The notes under the pieces were generated by a model. The model saw only the letters and a program-made list of their open reading frames with translations, had not been told where the DNA came from and searched no databases. From Symbiodinium natans (lineage: Eukaryota; Sar; Dinophyceae; Suessiales; Symbiodiniaceae), in assembly GCA_905221605.1 (NCBI GenBank), contig CAJNDS010002686.1, positions 166,257 through 230,256 of the forward strand: a DNA stretch of 64,000 nt. Direction: 5' to 3'. Position numbers and translations under genes: made by a program. This document shows, in pieces, positions 48,174 to 58,849 of the stretch. How positions within the stretch are numbered: the stretch's first letter is position 1; the number at the start of each line of letters is the position of its first letter.

Positions 48174-48324
48174 CAGACGGACATGGGCTCGGCCGCTGTA
48201 CAAGCAGGACTGCTCAAAAGTGGCGGCTGAACTGCACGGAGCGCATGGACAGGCACGTCTGCAAAACAGTCTCTGCGAAATGCTTGACCACATCAACGTT
48301 TCACATCTCATCCGAGACCACTAA
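48174..48324 (+). CDS. Candidate terminal plus-strand exon
   Basis: About 48 codons (TWARPLYKQDCSKVAAELHG ... CEMLDHINVSHLIRDH) to a stop at 48322-48324. No poly(A) signal is expected in dinoflagellates. It probably ends the gene seen from 45.6 kb. Confidence 0.5.
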
Positions 48325-48464
48325 TTCCAATGTCTGTAGAAAAGCAGTGACGTGGTCGACGGGGCAGGCACCTGCCTACTCAGAGTCACAGAGTCTATAC
48401 TTCCCTGTCTAAATAGAACGAACAGAAGCCACTTTACATGTTGCCTTGCTATATGCATATCGTG

Positions 48465-48610
48465 ATACATGTCTACATATATATATATATACACATGCAT
48501 GTATATATATATATACACATCTATATCTATATCTATATCCATTTCTATATCTATATCTATATCTAAAATAGCTATATCTATATATATATATATCTATACA
48601 TATGTGTGTC
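48465..48610. repeat. TATA/TATATC microsatellite
   Basis: TATATCTATATC repeats. The long Tyr/Ile/Ser frames are artefacts. Confidence 0.95.
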
Positions 48611-49070
48611 ATAGTTACTCAGGAGAGGCAGACAGTAGGCGGTCCCAGTCCCAGACCACACGGAGCCACACCTGCCCAGAAAACCTGCGCATCGACAGAG
48701 CGCTTCTTCCTGAACCCCCCGAATTTAGCACCCGTAAGACTGGCCGAATAACCCGAATGAGGAGGTTAGGGTTTAGGGTGTAGGGTTTCGGGTTTAGGGT
48801 TTAACCCTGAGCCCCAAGTATGGAGAATTGCTAGGTCTTAGAGTCTAAAGTCTAGGTCTGGGTCTCGATACACACTGCCCAAATGCTGATGCTAGGACCT
48901 TGAGGCCAAGTCTAAAAATGGCGATGATGGCTTTTTGTGACGACTTTCGGGTACCCTGAAGAGTGCTCAGTATGATCATCGGAGTCGTGACAACCCCAGC
49001 CTGATTAAGAAAAGGAAAACATTCATGTAGGGCTTAGGGTTTAAGGCTTGAGGGGAACTGCAGAGAAGAC

Positions 49071-49123
49071 GGAATGAGGTACCACATATCCCTATTATGG
49101 GATTATATGTGGTACCTTATTCC
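49071..49123. repeat. Strong palindrome
   Basis: Arms 49071-49089 and 49105-49123 are inverted copies at 18 of 19 positions (GGTACCACATAT core), with a 15-nt loop. Not related to families 1-4. Confidence 0.85.
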
Positions 49124-49363
49124 CCCAGTCCCTGCGAACAAAAAGGCTATAAGGGAAGACAGGGAGTCTACTGAGGTGATTTCCTGCACTGGCCATTCTG
49201 GGTCAGGCGCTCCTTATGAAGCCAATTCCACCCGGTGTCCAAATCATCTCCTCCCCCTAACTTCATAAACTCCCCCTCCGTACCCCCTACTATTTAATGT
49301 CCCCAATATTTGGGGGAAGGGATTACTGACTCCTTACTGCTTCCCACACGCTCGAACAATCAA

Positions 49364-49537
49364 CTACGCCCCAGCTTTTGGAGCCCGGGGCAATGGTTGC
49401 AAAACTGATGCCGCTCGTGCGGCAGCCACGGGAAAAGCTCGGGTGGCCAGACCCGCTGCAAGGGAGACCCGCTGGAAGCCACGCGACTTGCTTAATCAAG
49501 ATTGCTCCGTTGATTCGCGTTCTTCTTCCGGGCTACC
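49364..49537 (+). CDS. Candidate plus-strand exon
   Basis: About 55 codons open in two plus frames (for example PQLLEPGAMVAKLMPLVRQP). CCCTAAA follows. Frame undecided. Confidence 0.35.
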
Positions 49538-49633
49538 CTAAACCCTAAACCCTAAACCCTAAACCCTAAACCCGAAACCCTAAACCCTAAACCCGAAACC
49601 CGAAACCCTAAACCCTAAACCCTAAACCTAAGG

Positions 49634-50058
49634 AGACCGGAGCATCGGCGGCATCATCGGCGGTGCGTTTCACAGCTCAACGATCCCACCGAAACAAAAG
49701 GGAGAAGGTTTAGGGATTTGGGTTTAGGGTTTAGTTTAGGGTTTAAGGTTTAGGGATAAGGGTTTTGGGTTTTGGGTTTAGGGTTTAGGGTTTAGGGTTT
49801 AGGGTTTAGTGTCTAGGGTCTATGGTTCTTGCCAGGGCAACACACCAGCGGGATGCTTCGCGCGGCCCCAGTTTCAGCTGGCAAATGATCGGCCTTGCGT
49901 TTTAGGGTCTAGGGCTTATAGGGTTTAGGGTTTAGGGTTAAGGGTTAAGGGTTAAGGGTTTAGGGTTTAGGGTTTAGGGTTGTGCATTTCACGCCGCAGT
50001 AGGGCTATGTCATGAGGGGCATCAGCGGCCCTTCGTTTCGCAAGCGCACCGGAGGGTT
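49634..50058 (+). CDS. Candidate plus-strand exon cluster with related sequences
   Basis: Islands 49634-49706 (GDRSIGGIIGGAFHSS), 49826-49890 (GNTPAGCFARPQFQLAN after a TTGCCAG acceptor) and 50003-50058 (GYVMRGISGPSFRKRTGG). The first and third share a (G/R)GI(I/S)G(G/P)xF pattern, seen again at 50666 (SGIVGPPFRRDL). Confidence 0.35.
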
Positions 50059-50259
50059 AGGGTTCAGGATTAGGGTTTAGGGTTTGGCCCTCTGTTTCTC
50101 ACACACACACACAGAGGAGCAAGCAACGGGGTAAACCCCGTGCGAAGCGTCATCGATACCAACAATTCCAATTCCAATACTTTCAGAACGTTCATGGACA
50201 AGAGCGATGAGTGAAAGAAAGCACAGCGATGGTTCTGCCAGGACGGGGCCCTTGTACCC

Positions 50260-50383
50260 TACAGGGTGGGGCCCCCTTACTATACTAACTGTAGTTAAGG
50301 GACTTATAACCTAACTTAGGGTCCTTATAACCCAATTTAGGGCCCTTACAACTCTACTTATAACTAGGGGGCCCCACCCTGTA
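50260..50383. repeat. Foldback element with GC-rich arms
   Basis: TACAGGGTGGGGCCCCC at 50260 and its complement at about 50367-50383. The interior repeats TTATAACCTAACTTAGGG-type phrases three times. About 124 bp. Confidence 0.8.
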
Positions 50384-50631
50384 TAACCCCTTTAAACAGG
50401 CCCTTTGTAGGGTTCATTGGGGATTCCAGGGCCTAATCGCCCCATCCTGGTGGATCCGTTATTTATTTGTTCATCATTTTTCGGCAAGTGAACCAGAGTC
50501 CCGGGGGTCCCCGTGGCTAACTCTGGCATCCCACATCACTGGTAGCTTCGTCGGACGCAGTCCCAGTGATGTGCTGCGTTTTCTGATTGTTGATTGTTAC
50601 ATCCCGAGTGTTCCGAGTTCCAGGGTTGCTT

Positions 50632-50632
50632 C

Positions 50633-50661
<29 letters not shown>
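50632..50661 (+). repeat. CA microsatellite
   Basis: About 14 CA units. Confidence 0.95.
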
Positions 50662-50663
<2 letters not shown>

Positions 50664-50665
50664 GC

Positions 50666-51260
50666 GGACATCAGCGGCATCGTCGGTCCTCCGTTTCGTC
50701 GCGATCTTGCTCAGCTTTTCCGGGCGGGGAAAGTGAATGTGATGAGCACCTCTAGACAAAGCAAAGCATCTTACTCAGAAGGCGCGTGAGCACTTCCGGC
50801 GAGTTGGATAGCCAGGAAACATGGATTCTGCACCTAGACCGTCCACACACAGAGAACTTCTGAAAACAAGCACCCTGGTGGCTGGCAGGGGCCCTTACAG
50901 GCCTTTGGCAGCCACAAGGTGCGCGAGAAATCGTGCCGAAGCAAACTCTGAAGCATCGGCATGGGTCACAAAAAGAAGCATGGTCAATGGTTTAGGGGTG
51001 TAGGGTTAGGCTTTAAGTACCCACAGAGTCTCAATGCTTCACATTCACTCCACCAAGAATTCCTGTGCGACAGGCTTTGCAGTCGCTAATACTAGCACGG
51101 GGTTCATCACTCACACCGGCTGCAAGCGCCACGACTGCAGCTTGCTGCAGCATTGCCCTTCGCATCTTTCTCATGCCGGGCTCGTGATGCTATCTATACT
51201 GTACACTCCGTCAGCCGGCCGTGCCATAGCAGCACCTCCCAGGCGTCAGGCAAAGTAGCG
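50666..51260 (+). other. Open plus-strand islands, unassigned
   Basis: 50666-50788 reads ADISGIVGPPFRRDLAQLFR and onward to a stop; frames of 60 and 74 codons follow at 50821-51003 and 51034-51258. They have protein-like composition but no recognisable domain. Confidence 0.3.
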
Positions 51261-51904
51261 TGACTTGTGAACCGCAAGCCCTAAACCCTAAACCCTAAAC
51301 CCTAAACTCAGCTAAACCAGGCATGCTTGGTGACACAGATACGAAACTTCTCACGATCTTCTCTTTACCTAGCACTTGCGTGTTTCTTAGGATAGTTCCA
51401 CATGGGGCCCCTTTTTGGGGAAACCCTTTCGTATACCCTCAAAAGCAAGCAAGGGCCCATATGCAGTAGGGGACCATATTGCTACCCTTCGATCCTTGCG
51501 GTGCTTTGTGCCCCGAAACCCTAAACCCTAAACCCTAAACCCTAAACCCTAAACCCTAAACCCTAAACCCTAAACCCTAAACCTTAACCCTAAACCCTAA
51601 ACCCCGAGATATAAATATTTAAAATAGGGGCAGCCCTTTTTTGCTCCAAATGGAATAGAACCCCTTAAAGGGAGCAGCTGAGGTTGTCAACTCGGTGGCA
51701 TGTATCGTCGTGCAGGGTTTAGGGTTTAGGGTTTAGGGTTTAGGGTTTAGGGTCTAGGGTCTAGGGCTTAGGGCTTAGGGCTTCGGGCTAGGGTTTAGGG
51801 TTTAGGGTTTACCGTTTAGGGTTCAAGGTTTAGGGTTTAGAGTTTAGGGTCGAAGGTTTCGGGTTTAGCGTTTGTAGGGCCCTTGTCGAGCAATCAGGCT
51901 GTGC

Positions 51905-52180
51905 CCGTGGACGAAATTCTATATGCCACACATCTCCACGGCAGATCGCTTTTCAATCCTTTCATGACGGAAACTCGTTTCAGGCTGGATCCTCTCCCAA
52001 TGGGGGTTTAAGTCTAGGGCGGACTTTCTGGCTCCTATGCCTCTGACTACAAGAGAAATAGGGTTTAGGGTTTAGGGTTTAGGGTTTAGGGTTTAGGGTT
52101 TAGGGAGAAAGGGCCGGAAAAGATGCTGCAACGTGGCACACGTCAGCCATGGAGTCGTACATAGTCTCATCGTACATGGG
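51905..52180 (-). CDS. Candidate minus-strand exons (two)
   Basis: 52115-52180 reads MYDETMYDSMADVCHVAAS; 51915-52005 reads ERIQPETSFRHERIEKRS. A TTTAGGG block lies between them. Unassigned. Confidence 0.4.
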
Positions 52181-52235
52181 GTTGAGGTTGTGGTTGTTGT
52201 CCCTTCTGGCCTAAACCCCCCCCCCCCCACATCAT

Positions 52236-52334
52236 ACAGGGCCCTCAATAATTAGAATGGGTTTCGGGGGGTGATTATAGCGTAAGTATGTAGGGACGAT
52301 AAGGGAACAATAGTCGCAATTCTTCCGACCCCCG
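52236..52334. repeat. Family 3 element
   Basis: GGCCCTCAATAATTAGAATG ... GTAGGGACGATAAGGGAACA ... ATTCTTCCGACCCCC, about 99 bp; the cleanest member with 8636-8725. Confidence 0.65.
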
Positions 52335-52802
52335 CAGCAGCGCCTTGTCACTTTACATTGCATCAGAAGCCCCTTAGGGTTCAGGGTTCAGGGTTTAGGG
52401 TTTAGGGTTTAGGGTTTAGGGTTTAGGGTTTAGGGTTTAGGGTTCAGGGAGTCCCCCGATTTGAAGCCCCAGAACCTTGACAAACACACCCAATAAGGCG
52501 ATTTCCTGCTACGAAGCATATACAGGTTCGACAGAAAATAGCTAAGGCCATTTTCCACTTGTTTAAAGGGTTTGCAAACAGCTACTCTAGGTAAACCCTG
52601 CAACGCCTGGCCCAACGGACGACGGGCCATACAAACTAGAATAGGGTTTGGGGGATGTTGTTGTACAAATACGTGGGCGCTATGAGCGGATACTGTTGGC
52701 ACTTCTTCCTACCCAAAAGCCTAAACCAAGAACCCCAAACCCCAAACCCCAAACCCTAAACCCTAAACCCTAAACCCTAAACCCTAAACCCTCAGCCTAC
52801 TG

Positions 52803-52852
52803 GCCGAGCAGGGCATCGGCGCGGAACTCTAAGATGGCGTTCTCGTCTTCTG
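52803..52852 (-). CDS. Candidate exon, unassigned
   Basis: After a CTTGCAG acceptor the minus strand reads DENAILEFRADALLGQ; a stop follows at once, so it is either terminal or its donor lies before the stop. Confidence 0.45.
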
Positions 52853-53281
52853 CAAGGCGGGGCCTCAGACTTCTGGCCCTAAACCCTAAACCCTAAACCC
52901 TAAACCCTAAACCCTAAACCCTAAACCCCTAAACCCTAAACCCCAAACCCTAAAACAAGTGTCAACTGGCGGTTGAGTGGGTTCAGGGCAAGGACAAAGG
53001 CTCGGGACACGTGAAACCTCTGCAAAACCCTAAACCCCAAACCCTAAACCGCCAAGCGACCCTTGAGTAAGTCTGGTCTGGGCCTAGTTTTGGTCTCATC
53101 GTAGTTTCATGGTCCCTTAGTATGGGCCCTTGAAACGGGACCCCTTATATACCCCTTAGATATTGGGATGTTACCCCCTAAGCGAAAAAAGGGCACCCAT
53201 TTGTTTAAATACTAGGTCGTTGTGAGCAACCTAAGGAGTGTAGGATGACGGTTTTAGGGCTTAGGCTTTTAGTGTTTCGGG

Positions 53282-53364
53282 TTGGGATGTTCCCCCTTAT
53301 ACTAACAGTCCGTAATAGGGGGTACTATCATCCCTATTAAGGACTGTTAGTATAAGGGGGAAAA
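53282..53364. repeat. Foldback element, family 1, copy 5
   Basis: TTGGGATGTTCCCCCTTATA ... TATAAGGGGGA, arms nearly perfect. The right outer end merges into CCCTAAA repeats, so it is slightly truncated. Confidence 0.85.
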
Positions 53365-53439
53365 CCCTAAACCCTAAACCCTAAACCCTAAACCCTAAAC
53401 CCTAAACCCTAAACCCTAAACCTATATACCCTATAAAGC

Positions 53440-53690
53440 CCCAAGGGCCCCTACCTCAGAGCCCTTTGAAGAGGGCAAGGGACCCTGTTAAGGGACCACG
53501 GAACTCCCCTTTGTTTAGTGGGCCAACCCACCTCTTCGTACCCAGCCCCGGGTCTGGGAGGATCCAAAAAGTATATCCCTTAAAGGGTACTAACGAGTTA
53601 CTAATTAAGAATGACCCAAACGTAGTGTAGGGCACTATTTTGTGGGGGCTCCACTTTTTGGATCCTCCCAGGGGTCTGGAAAGTTGGCGA
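53440..53690. other. Inverted-repeat region around GGGAGGATCCAAAAAG
   Basis: CTGGGAGGATCCAAAAAGT at about 53555 is answered by CTTTTTGGATCCTCCCAGG at about 53655. Related phrases stand at 46505 and 46715. No coding signal. Confidence 0.6.
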
Positions 53691-53996
53691 GAGCATACAG
53701 TAGGGTCGCGCAATCAAAACGGAAGTGGGCCCGTGGCTCTGTCTCCGTTGGAGGAGGGCTGGGCGCTGTCACCTCCTGCAGTTTAAGGTGTAGGGTTTAA
53801 GTACGTAAAAGCCTCGAAATCAGCAGGTCGGTATAACACCTTCACTGAAGGGCATAAACACCAAAAGAACAGATAGTTGCGGACCCCAGGTCAAATTTAG
53901 GGCTGAGACAGGGTTTAGGGTTTGTAGGGTTTCGCCAGCGAAACCTGTAAGAGAAACCCAGCGGAGGACACACTTCAGGGTTGGGGGGTGTCAAGG

Positions 53997-54300
53997 ATTC
54001 ACAGGTCTTCACAGGTCTTCACAGGTTTTCACAGGTTTTCACAGAACTTCACAGGACATTCGAAACTATTGAAAACCCAGCGACAGCCATTCAAAACCCA
54101 GCGAGAGCATAATCAAAACCCAGCGAAGAGGACATTGAAAACCCAGCGAAAAGGACATTGAAAACCCAGCGAGGAACCCATAGGACTCCATGGCATGAAG
54201 TTGCGGAATCGATGGAAACTTTCCAGCGCACAGGAAACTTTCCAGCGGAGCAGGTTCACATGGTAGTTTCCAGCGAAAGTGCTAGGTTTTTCCAGCGGAC
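53997..54300 (+). repeat. Compound minisatellite
   Basis: TTCACAGG repeats (53997-54058), then ATTGAAAACCCAGCGA units of about 18-20 bp (54070-54172), then GGAAACTTTCCAGCG units (54205-54295). Three related short repeats follow one another. Confidence 0.85.
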
Positions 54301-54894
54301 GATGGTGAGGGTATATATATAGACAAACAGAATCGGGCTGTTTGTGCCTCGCGTGCTGCCGCCGGACTGCTCGGGGCCTGTTTGCTGAGAACTGGCAAGG
54401 GTGTAGAGTTGAGGGTTTGGGGATACACAATCGTGCTTCCGAATAAGGATACTTGTTTTTTTCTGGCTTGTTGCGGACGTTCAGGCTTTGTGGCTTTGCT
54501 TGTTGAGGAGGTTTTTGGGGGTCCTTGCAAGGCTTTTGTCGCAAACGCGTCGTTCGACGAAGCCCATTCTAGACCAAATCCAACTCCATACGCCAAACTC
54601 TAACCGATGGAGTGAGGATGCGACAGTCGGTTGCTTCTGCAGCTCTGTCATCTCGGACCTCATCGACGCGAAGGACGCAAAAACATCATCACATATTGAG
54701 TCCAGAATAACCCGAAACCCTAAGCTCGAAATCCGAAATCCGAAACCCTAAACCCTAAACCCTAAACCCTAAACCCTGAACCCTAAACCCTGAACCCTAA
54801 ACCCTGAAGCAGAACCCAAAGCCACCGCTCCATGGGGCCTTCTTTGGAAGGGCTCTAGGTTCAGAGGTTCCGACCCAGAGGTTCGCGGAATTAG

Positions 54895-54968
54895 GGTTTA
54901 GGGTGTTAGGGTGTTAGGGTGTTAGGGTGTTAGGGTGTTAGGGTGTTAGGGTGTTAGGGTGTTAGGGT
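54895..54968 (+). repeat. 8-bp TTAGGGTG array
   Basis: About eight units of an 8-bp derivative of the telomere-type repeat. Confidence 0.95.
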
Positions 54969-55054
54969 TTAGGGGTTGGGGTTTAGGGTTTAGGGTTTAG
55001 GGTTTAGGGTTTAGGGTTTAGGGTTTAGGGTTTAAGGTTTCCAGAATCGTAGCT

Positions 55055-55650
55055 AAAGTGTCAGCCAGCGGAGCCCCCACCTTTTTACAGGCGCACGCGA
55101 AGGACCGTGGGAGGATCACGTGGGTCTCCCAAAGACTCAATAGGCTTCAACTCTCTCCCCCCCACTCCCGCGCCACACAAGAATGGCAGAATGTCTTGCA
55201 GCCCGGGAATTGCACATGTTTCAACGGAGTTCCCAAGCACCGGCTGCACGTAGAAAGTCCTCCGCAAGCTCCCTCTGACCGCCGGAAGAAGGGCTCAGAT
55301 CTCCCTCGAGTTGCTTTCATCCTTCGACCATCGCGTCGGTGATCCCATCCTGCCCCACATGCCCTCGGCGCAGCGGGGCGCCCCTGCGAATCGGCACCCT
55401 CGGCCTCGCCCTAAAGAAATGCCAGCCGCGGGAGTCGGGAAACAGTCACCCCTCCAAGTGTCTTCGAACCCCAGAAGTCGGGCTCGCTCCGGATCAAGGG
55501 GTCTGCCGTGCCGGTCCTGCGTCCCTGATCGGCGGCCAAGGGCGAATACCTTGGGACCAAAGGCGAACCCTAGGACTGGGGTCATTGACACCCTATGCTC
55601 CTGTATCCCCATGAAGGTATATAAGGACCCTAAAGCCCTTGTTAAAGGGC
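55055..55650. other. Repeat-free stretch with conflicting open frames
   Basis: Frames of 60-114 codons are open on both strands (plus 55058-55342 and 55311-55655; minus 55295-55612). Pro/Ser/Arg-rich readings and mutual overlap prevent a call. The sequence is GC-rich and free of TTTAGGG, so one real exon may be here. Confidence 0.3.
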
Positions 55651-55679
55651 ACTAGAATCCCCATGAGTGTATAATATGG

Positions 55680-55832
55680 ACCCTAAACCCTACCCTAAAC
55701 CCTAAACCCTAAACCCTAAACCCTAAACCCTAAACCCTGAACCCTAAACCCTAAACCCTAAACCCTAAACCCTAAACCCTAAACCCTAAACCCTAAACCC
55801 TAAACCCTAAACCCTAAACCCTAAACCCTAAA
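55680..55832 (-). repeat. CCCTAAA array
   Basis: About 21 units. Confidence 0.97.
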
Positions 55833-55876
55833 AAGCCCGTTTTAAAAGGGTTCATCTCCTCCCCCAAGGAACAGGT

Positions 55877-55961
55877 CGGTATCGAAGTTGAGGAAGCGCT
55901 CGCTGTGCTGCTGCGCCTCACCGGTCACTTCCCCCAAGGCCTCATGGAGCTGCTCCATGAA
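55877..55961 (-). CDS. Candidate minus-strand exon
   Basis: After a CTGCCAG acceptor it reads FMEQLHEALGEVTGEAQQHS then ERFLNFDTDLFLG. CCCTAAA on the left and TTTAGGG on the right. Probably the same gene as 56222-56297 and 56525-56578. Confidence 0.5.
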
Positions 55962-56221
55962 CTGGCAGGCTGCCTTTAGGGTTTAGGGTTTAGGGTTTAG
56001 GGTTTAGGGTTTAGGGTTTAGGGTTTAGGGTCTAGGGTCTAGGGACTGGGGTTTAGGGTTCTGAACTTCGAGACCTAGCAAGAATCACACTTTTTGCTGT
56101 TTCTTAGGAACTAAAAGTGCCCCAAAATTAAACCTTGTTTCCCAGTATCCCTAAACCCTAAACCCTAAACCCTAAACTCTAAACCCTACACCCTAAACCC
56201 TAAACCCTAAACTATCCCTAA

Positions 56222-56297
56222 GGCCTTGAGGTCCTCGCCCGTCTCGTCGTCCTTGTCCAAGGTTCCCATACTGCCCTCGCAGCCACCATCCTTGGGC
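56222..56297 (-). CDS. Candidate minus-strand exon
   Basis: KDGGCEGSMGTLDKDDETGE then DLKAL, an acidic segment; CCCTAAA on the left. Confidence 0.45.
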
Positions 56298-56306
56298 CCC
56301 AATATG

Positions 56307-56485
56307 TACCCTAATAACCGTAATAATTAACCCTAATAACCCTAATAACCCTAATAACCCTAATAACCCTAATGACCCTAATGACCCTAATGACCCTAAT
56401 GACCCTAGTAACCCTAATAACCCTAATAACCCTAATAACCCTAATAACCCTAATAACCCTAATGACCCTAATAACCCTAATAACC
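56307..56485 (-). repeat. 9-bp CCCTAATAA / CCCTAATGA array
   Basis: About 19 units of a 9-bp derivative of the telomere-type repeat, with TAA and TGA sub-blocks in runs. Confidence 0.95.
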
Positions 56486-56524
56486 CTAAACCCTAAACCC
56501 TAGACCCTGAACCCTTTGGGGCCG

Positions 56525-56578
56525 CATTGAGCCCCCAAGGATCCAGCAACACGAAGAAGGCGTCCTTCAGAGCCTTGG
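56525..56578 (-). CDS. Candidate minus-strand exon
   Basis: After ACCAAG it reads ALKDAFFVLLDPWGLNA. Protein-like and hydrophobic; unassigned. Confidence 0.45.
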
Positions 56579-56632
56579 TAGCCCGGTAACCATCTGATAA
56601 ATAAGGGGTGCCCCTTTTTGGGCTGGCTACTG
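56577..56632. repeat. Short repeat, family 5 (GTAGCCCGGTAACCAT ... GGGCTGGCTAC)
   Basis: Ends GTAGCC / GGCTAC are complementary. Relatives at 60629-60683 (CCCCAGTAACCATACTATAG ... GGTTGGCTAC) and 58946-58990. Confidence 0.5.
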
Positions 56633-57195
56633 TTTAAGGGTTTAGGGTTTAGGGTTTAGGGTTTAGGGTGTAGCATTGGTCAGCTGAACGCAAAAGTGTG
56701 AAGACATGCCCACCCCGAGGCCACCCAAACAATACTCATCACGAAACCAAACCGGAGCCAGCCAAAGCCAAGCCAGCCATTCAAATTTCACATATCGAAC
56801 ATGTTCAGAGCACACTAAGATAAAACACTGCGAATGCTTGGGATATTTGCGAGTCGTGAACTCTTGCCGAACTTGAGGCGAGCTGTTGGCGATTTCTTGG
56901 GGGGGTCACTTGGGAACAGTGGCTGATTGGGACACTAGGAAGTCGGAGATCATCTGGGGCCAGAAGGCAGCGGAGGTCACTTGGGGGCAGAAGGCAAAGG
57001 ACCCCCCCCTCAGGTTTTGCGCAGGGGACGGTCTGGGCCGAAGGGCCCTCTCACAGAAAATTTCAGGGCGTGAAGAGTCTCCGCAATTGCAAAAATCAGC
57101 TCCAGGGCCTGCTTTGGCAGCTTTCTGCCAGTGGAAGTGTTTGAGGCCACCTGCTTAAGGTCCCCTACTCGCTGGAAGAGTTTAAGGCCCCAGAA

Positions 57196-57460
57196 GGGTT
57201 TAAGGCCGCCAGGCCAGATCCAGGGCCAGGAGCAGCACAGGGCCAGGCCAGGGCCAGGGAAAGGGTCAGGGCTAGGGCCAGGGCCAGGGCCAGGAGGGCC
57301 ACAGGGCAGGGCCAGGGCCAGGGCCAGGGTCAGGGCCAGGGCCAGGGCCAGGGCCAGGGCCAGAGCCAGGGCCAGGGCCAGGGGGAGGGGTCAGGGTCAG
57401 GGCCAGGGCCAGGGCCAGGGCCGGGTGAGGGCCAGGGCCGGCCAGCCAGGAATTGAAAAA
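57196..57460 (+). repeat. GGGCCA hexanucleotide array
   Basis: About 35 units, strongly G/C-skewed. The Ala/Arg and Gly/Pro frames across it are artefacts. Confidence 0.92.
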
Positions 57461-58194
57461 GGACCCCTTCCTGGGGTTTAGGGTACTTTTTTCTATCTGA
57501 GACAAGCTAGACGACTCGAGCTAGGCGACCCTCTCAGGAGTGTGCCTGGCAGGCTCTGCAGCCTAGCAGAGCCTGCCGTGGTCTCGCTGAGCGCTCGACT
57601 GCGCCCGCCTACCCCAACAGAGGTGAGAGGGGTGGCGGGCGGGTTTAGGGTCCCAAGAACCAAAAAAAAAGGGTAAGGGGGGTAGCCACTGGCCTGCCAA
57701 GGAGCCGCATACCCAAAGCCGGCCCCCTTTTCTCCTTGGTAGGGCGTCAGACCTTCCTTAGCTTTGGAGTAGACCCTGGAAAAAATATACTTTTTGGTAA
57801 TAAGTAGCAATAATAGGAACCCAGAGCCAAAAAAATATTAAAGTATACAGTAGGACAACAAAACCCAGCTTCTGTGACGAAGGGGATCAAGGCAGGAGGC
57901 CCCTGGGGCAGATGCCGCCAGCTCTCCACGCCCACGACCTGAAGGGACCCTAAACCCTAAACCCTAAACTCTAAACCCTAAACCCTAAACCCTAAACCCT
58001 CAACCCTAAACCCTAAACCCTAACCCTGAAAAATTGGGCAGGTCACATCCCCTTTCCTACTGCAGTTTTCCATACAGGTATGTCAGCCATAAACTTCCCC
58101 CTTTTCGGGTTCTTTTGGGTCCTCCCCAACGTACCAGAGGTCACAGGGTCCACTACGGTACCCCCCCAAGGTACCAGGAGGTCACAAAAGAAGC

Positions 58195-58304
58195 TCTTCA
58201 CAAACTCCTCCCCGTCCCGCGTCCGCCCCATCTGATACTCGACGATGTCCATGGCGGCCATGCGCGTGCCAAACTTCTCGCCAATCACCTCCGACTGCAG
58301 CATC
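58195..58304 (-). CDS. Candidate minus-strand exon
   Basis: After a TTGCAAG acceptor it reads MLQSEVIGEKFGTRMAAMDI then VEYQMGRTRDGEEFVKSFF. Excellent coding composition, bounded by a GC donor. No family recognised; perhaps the same gene as the 55.9-56.6 kb exons. Confidence 0.55.
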
Positions 58305-58720
58305 CTTGCAACGCAAGGAAAGTTAGGGAAGCGACTTGGTCGCCCCCAACATTTGAGGGGGGGGTGGGGGGCAAATGCGATAAAAGAAATTCTTGACATT
58401 GGAAACCCCCTAAAAGAAGGGTACCAGTATTTTCGAGGGTTTTCCATTCTTGTCGGGTCTGCGCCGGGTATCTGAGTATATAGGCCCGGTGCTCCTTGCC
58501 GATTCACCAGAAAGCCCGTGAGGTATGGGAAATGGAACAGAAGCCCTTCCAAGAAGGCATGGTGACGTTCACCAAGTCCGAAGACACACAACCTTGCGGT
58601 TTAGGGTTTAGGGTTTAGGGTTTAGGGTTTAGGGTTTAGGGTTTAGGGTTTAACCAATATGTACGCTATATTTCGGATCATCTACCCTGTGCTGCGACAG
58701 CTCCCATTAAGGTCATATTA

Positions 58721-58819
58721 GTGGCTGTCCCAATTATGGTCCCTTTTTGGATCCCTATTGTAATACGGCACCTAATATTTTAGGGTACCCCAAGAGGGAT
58801 CATAATTTTGACAACCACC
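58721..58819. repeat. Foldback element
   Basis: GTGGCTGTCCCAATTATGGT ... GATCATAATTTTGACAACCA, imperfect inverted ends of about 24 nt; about 99 bp. Confidence 0.7.
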
Positions 58820-58849
58820 CTAAACCCCAAGACTAAACCCTGAACCCTT

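Noticed and set aside
57131-57505. Ala/Arg and Gly/Pro frames on both strands
   Set aside because: Translation of the GGGCCA array.
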